A stretch of DNA of 60,000 nt. It comes from Nematostella vectensis (lineage: Eukaryota; Cnidaria; Anthozoa; Actiniaria; Edwardsiidae). Location: positions 5,023,501 through 5,083,500 of the forward strand of contig NC_064047.1 of the NCBI RefSeq assembly GCF_932526225.1. Reading direction: 5' to 3'. Both the position numbers and the translations under genes were made by a program. Below, in pieces: positions 1-11,500 of this stretch; position 1 is the first letter of the stretch, and every line of letters begins with the position of its first letter. The notes under the pieces are model-generated. The model was not told where the DNA came from. It ran no database searches and saw only the letters and a list, made by a program, of their open reading frames with translations.

Positions 1-24
1 CTTTTTTACTTCATTTTCTTGCAG

Positions 25-1316
25 CTACAATTATGGGATACTGCTGGAGAGGAGAAGTACAGAGCTCTCAGCCGGAGTTTTTTCCGGGGTGCAGATGGAG
101 CCCTTTTAGTATTTGATGTGTCAGTCAAGGAATCTTTTGATAGTATAAGAGACTATTGGCTGCATGAGTTTCACAAAGTCAGGTTAGCACATACAATTTC
201 CAGTGGTGTTCAATGTTCTATGAGCTCTCACCAACAATTTCCAACAGCTAAAATGCTTTTTTAAAATCCTGTAAGCATTGTCATTTGCTAACATTGAAAT
301 AGTTTCCAATCACACCACAAAGTTCTGATGACCAATAAAAAAACAAATGTAATTTGTTAATTTGAATCACAGAAGATAGAATTTAGTTTAACAATTTGAC
401 AACACAAACAAGAGTTCACAAAATATTGAAAAAAACTTGCAGTAAATCTATATTTAGCATGATTATTTTATAGTTCTTTTTGTGTCATTTTTTATTTTAT
501 TTTTGTGCTTTCAGTGGCTCTGACACTATAACAATACTTGTTGGCAATAAATGTGACAAAAAGGACAAAAAAGTTAGTGAAGAAGACATTCAGGTATGAC
601 TAGAGAATGACAAAAAAGCTTTTTACTCGGGTGGTATTCAGGAAGTAGATCTCATTTTTGCATGCTCTTCTCCTCTAATAGATGCAACAGATGACGTCAC
701 AGCTTGTCCATGTGACTGTTGTTTATGACATGATGTAACGTCCTCTTTGCATTTATTATATGACAGAAGCACAAAAAAAATGAGATCTATTTGTTTCATA
801 CAACAATAAAAAAGTTTTCTACATTAAAATATTGTGCGGGCATGCTGATGCCAAGTGTGCTTGTGTCCTTTAATGGCACAAGGACCCTTGACCAATCACA
901 GCATGCGATTTACGAAGTGTGGTTGTATAAATTATTATAAGCAGACAATAATTGCACCTCCTCCCCTCACCACTACCACCCAAATGGTTTGAGTAAAAGA
1001 AAAAGTAAATAAGTTTGTTTTATATTTCTTACATGTTTAGGGGGAGGGGGCTTGCATATACTCTAACTCTTGACTTATTCACGGTTTACAGAACCTTTCC
1101 AGTTGCTACAATCTGAGTTGGCTTGAAACAAGTGCTAAAGACAACACCAATGTTAATGAAGCATTTGAAGCAATGGCAAGGAAACTGGTGGAGAACTTGG
1201 AACAGTATCTGTCAATGCCACAATCTCATCAGAGTGGACCAAACAGCTTCACACTGCATGGGGCATATAATGTACCAGAAGAAATACCTGGGTGGTCTAA
1301 TTACTGTGGCTGCTGA
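25..1316 (+). CDS. Rab-family small GTPase, 3' part (last three coding exons)
   Basis: Membrane-trafficking GTPase of the Rab type; the 5' part (P-loop, switch I) is upstream of the window. Exons are 25-182, 515-593 and 1092-1316 (stop TGA 1314-1316), each flanked by AG/GT and phase-consistent: 462 nt, 153 residues visible. Visible motifs: G3/switch [11 protein letters not shown], the Rab-like stretch [15 protein letters not shown]4 NKCD, and G5 ETSAKDN. The protein ends in Cys-Gly-Cys, a CxC motif typical of double geranylgeranylation, so it is probably membrane-anchored. The position normally held by the catalytic Gln (DTAGQE) is Glu here. The C-terminal tail is short and Pro/Ser-rich. I could not place it in a named Rab subfamily. 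It is convergent with the EF-hand gene downstream. Confidence 0.88.
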
Positions 1317-2892
1317 TAGTGAGGGGTCCTTAGGGGGGAGGGATGGGAAAAGACCAGAGCGGCTGCTGATAATAAGGGTGGGGGGAGGAGTACATACTTG
1401 CAATGGGATAGATGGGAAGGTTGTCTTTCTCGGGGGTGATTGTATATATATATCTATATGTAGTAGAGTTGGGGGGGCGGAGAGGTGTACTTGGAATGAA
1501 ATAGATGGAAGGTTGTCTTTTTTCTGAGGTACAGATAGTGATTGTGCATTTATAAGTATATCTATATCTTTTTATTTTTGTATTTTTTTATGTTCTTATC
1601 AGAGGTGTCCCCATGAACTGGACAGGGTTTATCATTTTTGCCTGATCTGTAGTTTTTCATTACTCCCTAAAGCCAAATGATAACTACAAAGAGCTGGGGG
1701 GGGGGGGGGCATGGGCGCTTTTATATTTTTATAGCACTTTTGAAATAATAGTAAATACTGTACTGTGAATATCATCATAGTCAGAGTGGCTGCGTTTGCT
1801 GATTGTAAAATTATGGTGGCATGACATTATTTTAAATATCATTGGTGGATATATTACATTAATATTATCTATTCTACATAAGTCATCATCGATAAACTGA
1901 ACCTGAAGCTGAGTTACTGTTTCTCTGCGATTTGTCACCAGGGTTAATTGTTTGTGTTGATATGGGATTTCAGTATAGCCACCATGACTCCTTTTCTGTA
2001 TTCTACCAGACATACGAACTTGAGAGATAAAAATAAACCAGAATAAAAATGAATTTTTTTGTTACTAAAAATTTTTTACGTATAAATTACAATCATAGTT
2101 AGTAGAGGGAGACCTGGCGTTTTCTGGACAAACCATGTTACAAATGAAATGTACAGTCAAATGGGTTGCTTTTACATCTTTTATACTGAACCAAATGTTT
2201 ACGTTACATACTTTTAATGCTAACCTAAAAAAATGATGAAAATTATGTTATTACAGGTACAAAAGTTTTATAGAGTGACTAAGATGCATAGAAACAAAAT
2301 ACACAGCCTGCAAAACCTCGGTTTGAATTTTTCAACCAAAAGATTTTGCAGTTAAAGCAGTGAAAGTAGAAAAAAATTAATGGTAACTTTGAAATAAAAT
2401 ATCTTTTTAATGGCACATGATGAAATGGATACTTTTTCAAAGATTAGCAAATGCTGAGACATGACGGAAAAACATGGCTTGATGTTTCCAAGGTGGAAAA
2501 TTTCCTTAAAGTACTTAGTGAGTAATATCAAACAAAAATATCAAATGTTACTTTTTTTTAAATTGATTGGCCTTCTTGTCCCTGAGGTCACACAAAGCGC
2601 AAGGATGATCAAGAAAAAATTATCTAAAAAAAGCAAAAATCTTGGTATGTGTATTTCAGCCTCACGTTATTTGTGTTTTGAAAAGAATAAATCAGTCCAG
2701 ATTACGAGGAAGTGATGGCCATTGCAAGAATTGTATCTTATTTTTCCATCTCTTTGAGGTGCATATGTTCAGGGTTTTTTCTGTCATGTTGCATGCTGAT
2801 GGATACTACAAAATTGGTTAATTTTTGTACAGTGTTCATTTATATTGTCTTTAACCCTGGTAATTGTATAAAGCCCTAATTATGGAGTAAAG
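1317..2892. other. Convergent intergenic region, no gene seen
   Basis: This stretch separates the 3' ends of the Rab gene (+) and the EF-hand gene (-) and should hold both 3' UTRs. It has G-rich patches (about 1320-1510 and a G run near 1697-1709) and AATAAA-like hexamers near 2030-2045 that could serve polyadenylation. I cannot assign them. Short open frames here show no recognisable protein features. One copy of a dispersed repeat lies at about 2455-2793. Confidence 0.5.
2455..2793 (+). repeat. Dispersed repeat, copy A
   Basis: About 340 bp that aligns with 9845-10190 over almost its whole length, with small indels. Shared blocks include GTACTTAGTGAGTAATATCA, AATCAGTCCAGA.TAC.AGGAA and the end GTTCAGGGTTTTTTCTGTCA. 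No open frame is kept between copies. Likely a non-autonomous interspersed element of unknown class. Confidence 0.75.
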
Positions 2893-4870
2893 CTATTGAG
2901 ATTCTTGTTTCTGCTCTGGTTCCTTCTCATTTTTATCGTTTTCTGATGCATCACCTTGTGGAGGATTGTCAAGGTCATTGACCAATGAGCTGATAGTAGT
3001 ATCCATAAGCTCCGAGAATTGCAGCATACCATCTTTGTTTTTATCATGCTTTTCTAACATCTCATCCACTATTGCCTCCGCCTCATGATCTAAGAAGTTA
3101 TTGCCACCGGCTTTCTCTTCAGGCCCGGAGTCATCTTCGTGAAAGTCTGTCAGGGCACTCATCAACTCAAGACCATCCAACTTCTGATTATTGTCGTAAT
3201 CATGGAGTTTGAAGAAATAGAATATACCTACAAATACAAAATCAATTTAACTACACCTCTATTTTTTAGTTATGCACCCCCCCTAAAATATGTCAGACCC
3301 CTTTCCTCCCCCTTGACATGCTAATATCCACCCCTCCCCTCCCGGGGTTATTAACTTATAGACTAGTCACTAACCAGACTCGCCACAAGGAAAGCTTTGA
3401 CTGTACCTTTATTGTTATCCCCCTTCTGGATGTCTATGTAATCTTGAAGGTCTGCTCCCCCGGTCATTTCTATAAGATGCTTTTTGATGTGTCTGAAAAT
3501 TAACATTGGAAGATGAAAAATAATACTGGGTACTCTATATTATTTTGTTTTACACATTACTCAGGTGTGTACACAGGGGAGTGCACATGTACCCCTTTTG
3601 GTGGACAAAAAGTGGGTCATTTCTTAAGGAATCTTCAAATACTATGCTTTTTCCATAATGATACCTATGACTGCGCACCCTTAGACCCCCCTTGGCCAAT
3701 CCTGGGAGCGTGCCTGTTACTTGCAAAATTGATCAATAAACCTAGACTACTAGGCTTTTCCAATCACTTTATTTTATTGGAGATCTTATTACTATCTTTA
3801 ACTGACTATATTAAGTATAATTAGAGAAAAGAAATAGAAAATAACTTGATGATATTGTTTACCTCAATCCTTCACCGTCTAGATCCATTCTATCTGCCAT
3901 GTGGGCAAGGAGATGACTGGAGTGAAGATAACAAATATGAGATGATATTATTATCATCTTCTAAATAATAAATAAATAAACATAAATAAATTAAAATCTC
4001 TATTTTCAGAAGTACTTCACTTTTGAACAGCAAAATATTATAATAAGATTGTTATATAGTAATAAGCACAATCAGAGTTGTAAAAGAAAAGGACTGCAAA
4101 CCTTGTTGTGTTGGAAGAAAAATACAATCAACCTACAGACCCCCACACACTCACACAATCTAAATATTTGTGAAACTTGAAATGTAACCTATCTAAAAAT
4201 ACCATTCAGTGAGCTTCAATCGAAGAGACAATCTAGCATTATTTATCACCTAAACCTGTATACACCTGTCGGCTGTGTTTATTAATGTTGTGGTTTGAAA
4301 TGCTTCTTGGTTTGAAAATGTTAAAACCAGTTTGAAAAAAATTCAAACCATGCCACATTTGTTGTGGTTTGAAATGCTTCTTGGTTTGAATTTTTTTCAA
4401 ACTGGTTTTAACAATTTCAAACCAAGAAGCATTTCAAACCACAACATTAATACCGAACAAAAACCATAAATAAGGGGAAAGGCAACATAAGTACAACTTA
4501 AAGTAATACTTTAATTGTAATAAGCCTGAAGTCTTTAAAAGTTATGAATGGTGAATATACAAGATGGTAAAGAACAACCGATGAAAAAGGTAAATATCAA
4601 ATGACAAGAGAACATTAAAAACTTACTTCTTTAAGTTTACTTTATATGTATATCTTATTTTTATTGTCTATCGAAAGCTAAACTATTAAGCACAAAAAGG
4701 CGACATTGTTTCATTTACCTCCTTTTAATAGCTGACTTCTTGTGGAACTCTTTGCTGTCATCGTCCTGTTTCTCGTTGCTGTCTTCCCCGTGGTCGCCAT
4801 GAGCGGAAACACGAAAAGTCATCAAAAGAACAACAAGCACAAAACTTGGACCAACCCGAACTTGCGCCAT
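2893..4870 (-). CDS. Secreted EF-hand protein, MCFD2/CGREF1 family (complete)
   Basis: Five coding exons on the minus strand, in transcript order 4870-4719, 3916-3863, 3492-3407 and 3227-2893 after an initial ATG at 4868-4870 (four coding segments in total as resolved). Phases agree throughout and give 208 residues. Residues 1-23 form a signal peptide (hydrophobic core FVLVVLLMTF, cleavage near SAHG), followed by an acidic His/Asp-rich linker. The family signature HIKKHL plus LHDYD is present. EF-hand loop 1 is at about 107-118 (DYDNNQKLDGLE) and loop 2 at about 159-170 (DKNKDGMLQFSE), both with all calcium-ligand positions filled. MCFD2 is the soluble partner of LMAN1 in ER-to-Golgi cargo export; CGREF1 is its longer relative. 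The C-terminal Glu/Lys/Gln-rich tail is longer than in human MCFD2. It shares a divergent promoter with ATM. Confidence 0.85.
4280..4452. mobile_element. Foldback MITE-like element in intron 1 of the EF-hand gene
   Basis: A 173-bp near-perfect inverted repeat. The left arm starts TATTAATGTTGTGGTTTGAA and the right arm ends with its reverse complement; the arms run about 70 bp around a short spacer containing a further partial copy of the terminal sequence. TTAAT/ATTAA at both ends is compatible with a TA-rich target-site duplication, but the palindrome makes this ambiguous. No coding capacity. Confidence 0.8.
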
Positions 4871-5308
4871 GGCAAAAACAACTCCGTCTAACCTGTCTTC
4901 GACAAATAATGGGGAAATTTTACACGTTTACAGCTGTCCAGTCGCAATGCTTGATAGTACTGGGAGCCAAGAGATTTGTATCAGTCGAAAACATCCATAT
5001 TTTATCATGTTTTTATAAAGAAATGCTTCACGCTTCACGCGAGAGTTTGATATTCATCAAATTATCGCATGTTCGGCACAGAGTCGGCTAATTTTCGTAA
5101 ACTTGGAAAATAAAAATATCAGAACAAAGAATATCTATAATTAAAAAAATATATATGCATTGTTTTTTTAATCACTTGGGTATGTTTTAATTATTCGACA
5201 ATTTTTCAATTCTATAAAACGTCCATTTTTGGTGTGGGATACCTGTTGCTTTCTCGATCATTTATCGACTGCTTAATTCCTGGGACCGAGCGGTCACAAT
5301 ATAAATTT

Positions 5309-5316
5309 TTTGGCGC
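5309..5316 (+). promoter_or_regulatory. E2F-like site TTTGGCGC
   Basis: Exact match to the TTTSSCGC consensus within the short divergent promoter. Cell-cycle control of a checkpoint kinase would make sense; function is inferred from motif and position only. Confidence 0.45.
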
Positions 5317-5429
5317 CTCACACTTCTTGATGTTTTGAGCTTTCTAAAATTTCAGTACTTCCGCTTTTCCTAAAATGCTCTGAATTGAAGACTCGATTTC
5401 CCATAGAACTAGCCAAATACTGCCCAACA

Positions 5430-5474
5430 ATGAGTATTTACATCCATGAGGTCAAGATTTCTCGTTTCAGATAA
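5430..5474 (+). other. Possible upstream ORF in the ATM leader
   Basis: ATG at 5430 opens a 14-codon frame ending TAA at 5472-5474, out of frame with ATM. A second upstream ATG at 5446 is in frame with the ATM start at 5521 and would add 25 residues. Both matter only if transcription starts upstream of 5430, which cannot be seen. Confidence 0.35.
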
Positions 5475-5520
5475 ATCCAGTCTTGTTTTAGCGTTGTTTG
5501 GACGTGTGGAGGTGTGTGAC

Positions 5521-8500
5521 ATGTCTTTGGATCCCGAAGTTGCACGTGTTTGCAGTCAGCTTTTAGCTAAGGGCGTCACTGAGCGACGGGTAAGCATGAT
5601 ATCCTTAGATATTTCCTTATTGTTTGAAAAGGAATGGTGTTTTGGTGAGTTTGATGAATTGATGAACGATCTAGAAGTCACGGTCAGACTTCAAACCTCG
5701 ATTGAAAGTGAGCGAAGTGGCGGGGGGGGGGGGGGGGGGGGGGGGGAGAGGGGGGTTGAATGATTCAACTTTTAATCGCTCATAAAGGAACAATTTTTAC
5801 CAAAAAATCTCAATTCACAGATTTTCAAATGCACTGATCACAATAAACTCTGATCATATTTCACCATTTATATGTCATTCACCATGGCAATGACAGCAAC
5901 TACAACCATTTAAATTAGATCTGTGTCTAGTACTGTACATGGCCCCAATCCTCAAGACACACACAGTAGGTCTTATTTGGCCATGTATTAAGCTCTAGTG
6001 GACTTACCAGGATTTCTCAAAGCAGGGGGAGGGTAATACTATATCCAAAACATGTAAACACACAGTAGGTCTTATTTGGTCATGTATTAAGCTCTAGTGG
6101 ACTTACCATGATTTCTCAAAGCAGGGGGAGGGTAATATACAAAACATGTAAACCCGACGAGGTAAAGATTGTGAATTTACAGTAGCTCCTATACATTTCT
6201 TCTTAAATTCCTGTCCAAAGTACAGTACCCCTCTCTCCCCACTCCCTGGACCTGTCACTGGCCATGACCAAGTTGAACAACAGACAAGTCCATAAACAAG
6301 AGATAAATACTATAAATGATATGCTACATTATTTAAACTGTCACTTACAGTAGTGTAACCCATATATCCCCCTAAGGATGCAAGTGTTGCGTTGCGGAAA
6401 CTTCTGGGACGTCCAAGTATTCTACGATCCCTGGATGAGAACTCAGACTATAAGCGGAAGAATGCCCTGACCTGGGACCAGATGTTTGCCCGTGTGAAAG
6501 AGTTTGTTGTTCTAGAGATGGACTATATGATAGATCAGGCTGGAAAGAAATCTGAAAAGTCACTCTCTGCCACTGCACTATCAACACGGAAGAAGAGATT
6601 TGAGGTAAGCACCCTGATGGCACTAGCCACCAGACTTTTCATGAAGTTCTTAATTTTTTTTCTAATAACAACAATAACAGCAGATCAGTGGCATATTTTT
6701 TTTGATAAAAATATACTGTAAAGAGGAATTGGAGAAAAATGTTTTAGATATAGATTGTTCAGGACTTTTTATTGTAAAGAATATTGGAGTGCATTTTGTA
6801 CTCAGGTACAATGTTGGCTTTTGGAGGCTCTCATGACACATAAACTATGACTGAACAGACTGTATCAAACTGAGATATGGATTGTGTTCTATATCACCCC
6901 CATTTTGTGTAATATTGTACGATGAAGTAATGATAATTGGTTATAAAAATCCAATGTTCAATTGTACTGAAAAGTTTTGTGATTGTCAGGATGCTGCTAC
7001 ACTGATCAAGCTTGTAATTTGCAGTGCTAATGCACGTAAGTACAGTGAACAAAGAGCTTGTAACCTAGGATTGTGAAGGCACACCAAACCAGACCAAATA
7101 GGTTTGGGTAGCAAACGATTGATTGATAAGAATAGGTGACTTGCACTAGGCAATCATGTGAAATTTCTGGTGGTTAACTGATGCATGGCCCCAGCCATTT
7201 CTGTGTTTATTTTGATGTTCAATTAAAAAAAAGTCTCATGATTTCTTAGTACAAGTCACCCAATACCAAGTAGCACGATTAAGACATATTTCTCCTGATT
7301 TTATTGGAAGGAATGTCTTGATTTGGCTTGAGAATCCAAGATTTCCAATGCTACTGCAATCAGGATTACAAACTCTCTGGAGTTTTTTTTTTTTTTCCTT
7401 CTGGGACAAGTAGCAGATGAAAAGGGGGGATAGAGGATTGGGGATCAGCACGTCATTGCCTACACATTCACACTCTCTACCCACATATTCTATTATTCCT
7501 TTACAGGAAGTCTTCATCTAAAGGGACTGGACATCCTTAATCATATTCTCTTTGTACTGGATGATCCACTCCGTTGTAAGCATGTTGGATACAGCTACTG
7601 CAATATCTTACTCAAGTGTGTCCTCTCCGTACCGACTTACAGACCTGAAATCCCTCCACTACAGTGGGAAGGTGGGTTATACAATATGGTATAACATTAC
7701 TAGAAAAACTCAAGTAGGTGGTCTTTGTAGGCATGGTGTAGACAATAAATAAACACATGTTGAAAAACTCTATAATACAGGGTGTTTGTGCTGACGTTTC
7801 GCTCTAACAAAGGGCTAATGCTTGAAACATCAGTGCAACCACTTTGTTTCACAGGAGGTGTACAACATACTGTCATTTTTCAACCGTGCATTTACTTGTA
7901 TTTATAGCTTTGGTTATTGTAGTTTGTTGCATTTTAAAGATCAAATAGCAGGGAAAAGGGTAATAGAGCATTGTAGACATTGCTCCAATTTACCCATACC
8001 ATGCAGGCAAAGTTATCTTTACTGTCCAGCCATCCATCTGTCTATCGGTTGGTCGATTGGTCGGTTATTCAGTCAGACTGATGATCAGTCAGTCAGTCCG
8101 TCCGTCAGTCAGTCAGTCATTCAGTCAGTCTGTTGTCACCTACTTGCAGAGTTGCTGGAACGTTTTGTAAAGATTGTTGAGGATCCCCCTGCATGGAGTA
8201 TGCCTAGAGAGCAAGGTCTCATGATACAAGTACTCCACAGCCTCTACACAGGAAGCCCACATCCACCTCTGAACAAAACCATACACTTCAAGTTCTTCAA
8301 GAATATATTCAAAGATGTCAGGTACACATTAGAAGGAAATAAGCTACGAAACATAAGTTTTAATGTACATATGTATACATTCTTTATGTTATGCATCGAC
8401 ATTCTTTATTGAAAACAAATTTCAATCTGTTTCTGTCACTTCCTTGTTAAGTACCTGTAGATTGGACACAAAACCAATCCTTAAATTACAGAAAGTTGAA

Positions 8501-11500
8501 AAAAAAACTTCAATTTGCAAGTTTTTTACCTTCTTGTTTGCTAAGATAATGTAAGATTTGTAGCTTATACTGGAAGTATTGATTTCTATTCTATTTTTAG
8601 ACAGGGTATGAATATCCCTTGCATTGAAAACCTTCTGGATTCCTTGTTATCCTTTGCCATATCTGTCGCTGAAGACTGCCGGGGGCAGTTGTGTCTACTT
8701 GGAGAAAGTATATTTGCTGATCTTTTGAACTTGTGGAGGAAGCAGGGCTTGGCTTTCAAGGTATTTATAGAAAAGACTTAATTTTTTATTAGCGCTAAAC
8801 ATCCCCTAAAGGCTGATATAATGTAGACAGTACCTATGACATGTCTTAGCCCTGAAACACACCCTATGACTTTCATTGTCAAGCGTCTTAGAGAAGTCAT
8901 AGGCTGATTTACATCCTGTGACTTGAGTTGTAGAAGTGTCGCAGGCAAGTCGCATATGACTAAAACATGCTGTCTCATTCAGCCTTATGCAAGTTACTGT
9001 CTGTATGACTGGAAAATATGTCACCTATTGTGGGTCTTAATTTTACACTGCCCAAGCTTCATCTGATTGGTGAGACAACACTTGTCTTCTATGGTTTCGT
9101 TTTCCAAGAACATTTGGTGCCATTCTTTAAGCTCCAGATGATGACAACACTGTCTTTTATGGCTTCTTTTTCCAGGAACGTTTTGTGCCATTCTATCAGC
9201 TCCAGATGTGACAACACTTGTCTTTTCCCTTTTATATTTCCAGGAACATTTGGTGCCATTCTTTCAGCTCCAGATGAGACAACACTTGTTTTCTATGGTT
9301 TTGTTATCCAGGAGCATTTGGTGCCATTCTTTCAGCTCCAGATGTGACAACACTTGTCTTTTACGGTTTTCTTTTTCCAGGAACACTTGGTGCCATTCTT
9401 TCAGCTCCAGATGAGCATCCACCATCCATGTGGGACACACACTGATGATCAGGGGGCTTGGTGCGCAAATATCACTCACTGGAAGGTAAAACATGGGCTT
9501 ACTGGTGCTGTGGTATACTACTTTAAGTTAAAGTGCCCCAGTGAGCCAAAAGGGGGAGCCATGAGAGGGTTTGGTGCACAAATATCACTCACTGGAAGGT
9601 AAAATATGGGCTTACTGGTGCAGTAGTATGCTGTACTTTAAAGAGCGCGAGTGAGCCATATGTACCTTATTTGTTTTTATTAAATATTGGAAGAAAAAAT
9701 ATGTACTATGTTTTTCGACGTTGAAACTATATAATGTTGAAACAAAATTTATACTTTATTTACCAAATGCAATAAAAAATCACAATGAAAATAAATGCTT
9801 TTTTACTAGGATAACAAAAAGCCAGCTGGCAGACTATTTATCACAATATGACTGAAAAATATGACTTGACGTTTCCAATAAGCTCATTTCACATTAAAAA
9901 GGCGGAAAATCTAAGTACTTAGTGAGTAATATCAAACAAAATATCAAATACGACTTTTTTAAGTTGATGTAAAGTGTCATTAAAATTAAAGCTTTTCGTC
10001 CCTGACCACATAAGAGCAAGGATGGTCAAGGAAAAAAATAACTTAAAAAGCAGTTCGACCTCACATTATTTTTGTTTGAAAAGGGCCAATCAGTCCAGAA
10101 TACAAGGAACCAATGGCCATTGTAAGAAATTGTATGTGCTTTCTTCATCTCTTCGAAGTGCGCATGTTCAGGGTTTTTCTGTCATGTCATTTGACCCTAC
10201 AGTATATCATTGCTGAGAGGGAAATCTTTTCCATTTGTTGTAGAAATGTCTTCAAAAGCTCTATGAAGCCATGTTGCTGTACATAGACAACACTGGTAAA
10301 CGCATCCGGGGACCTGGGTATGTCTTCTTTATTTCTATTGTATCTATAAACTTTCAGCAACCAAGATGTTAATATTTTTCTTGAATACATATCTACTGTA
10401 GGGCCAAGCTTGACCCCTATCTGAAGCCTGGGTTTCTTGATCTTGCAGCGGATCTCTTGCATCAGGTACTGTATAATGCAGTGTTATACTCAGATCTTTA
10501 TGGTGAGCAGGTTTTGAGGGCTTGTGAAGTCATGCCTCTATTCTTAAAAAAAGGAGCTGAGGGTTTGGAAAGAAAAACATTTAAGGCAGTGGTTGAAACC
10601 CTCTTTTCAGTTTCAGTCCCTTAGCCTCCCAGCTACCAGGAAAATTTACAAAAATCAAGTGATGTGAAAATTAAGCGTTGCAAAAATTTGGATGCACAAA
10701 AATGTATAAGTGTATATAGTGTTCTGCTTAATTATATCACAGTGATTATTTTTCATCTGCGCTTATTGGTCAAAACAGGACGTACACATATGCACATGTA
10801 CATTTTCACAGGACAAATTAGGTGAGACTGTCCAGGGAAAGTGATTCAGTATCTGGCCTGTGAACATTTTTTTGCTGTCAAATGATAAACAAAGCAACAC
10901 CAGAAAATAAAATAAAAACTCAACTATTGTAAATATGCGATGGAATATTGTCACTGGGATATCGGCAGTTAATGTTATTACTGTTATTTTTTGTACCATT
11001 TCTCATCCTCTGCTATGATAAGCCAATATACTAGCTGCCAGAGGGTTTTTTAACTTATGCTACAGTTAACATTAAAAAAAAGAATAAACAGTATTATTGG
11101 AAATAATTCCAGGTGCTATGGGGCCCATCTAGTTGCCATTCAGTCGATTTGGGTAGGAGTTCTAAGGAGACAGGTATGTAATAACAGGTTTTTATGGACC
11201 AATTATTAATACTGTATTTTATCAATGAACCTGTACATACTAAGGTTATGATGTTTCAGGTTTGTGGATACCAGGTCGTCTAATGAGTCTTTTGTTAAAG
11301 AATTGGACTGTTTAATTTAAATGATAAACAATAACAAAGGAGCGGTTAATTTACATTCTTTAATTCCAGGTAGCAGTACCAAAAAGCGGAGGATAGACGT
11401 TGGCTGGTATGTTGTATGTGAGAAACTGAGCAACTGCCCTGAGGGTTCTGTCTTATTATCATGGTAAGTTAACTGGACATTGTCCATTTTTGATTTCACA

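Larger units (their letters stand above)
4871..5520. promoter_or_regulatory. Divergent promoter region between the EF-hand gene and ATM
   Basis: The two start codons lie head to head 650 bp apart, so both promoters must fit here or overlap. A TTTGGCGC E2F-type site is at 5309-5316, about 205 bp before the ATM start codon. There is no convincing TATA box at a fixed distance from either gene. Human ATM also has a divergent partner (NPAT) and is E2F-responsive; here the partner is a different gene. Confidence 0.6.

Noticed and set aside
2461-2715. 84-codon ORF as a gene
   Set aside because: Lies wholly in a dispersed repeat whose other copy (9845-10190) does not keep the frame.
5446-5520. ATM start codon at 5446
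   Set aside because: In frame and open, but the 25-residue extension has no match to the ATM N-terminus and has a poorer start context than 5521. Retained only as a possibility.
7822-8412. 196-codon plus-strand ORF
   Set aside because: Its frame happens to be open through intron sequence and GTCA repeats into exon 5. Only 8150-8321 is supported as coding by homology and splice phase.
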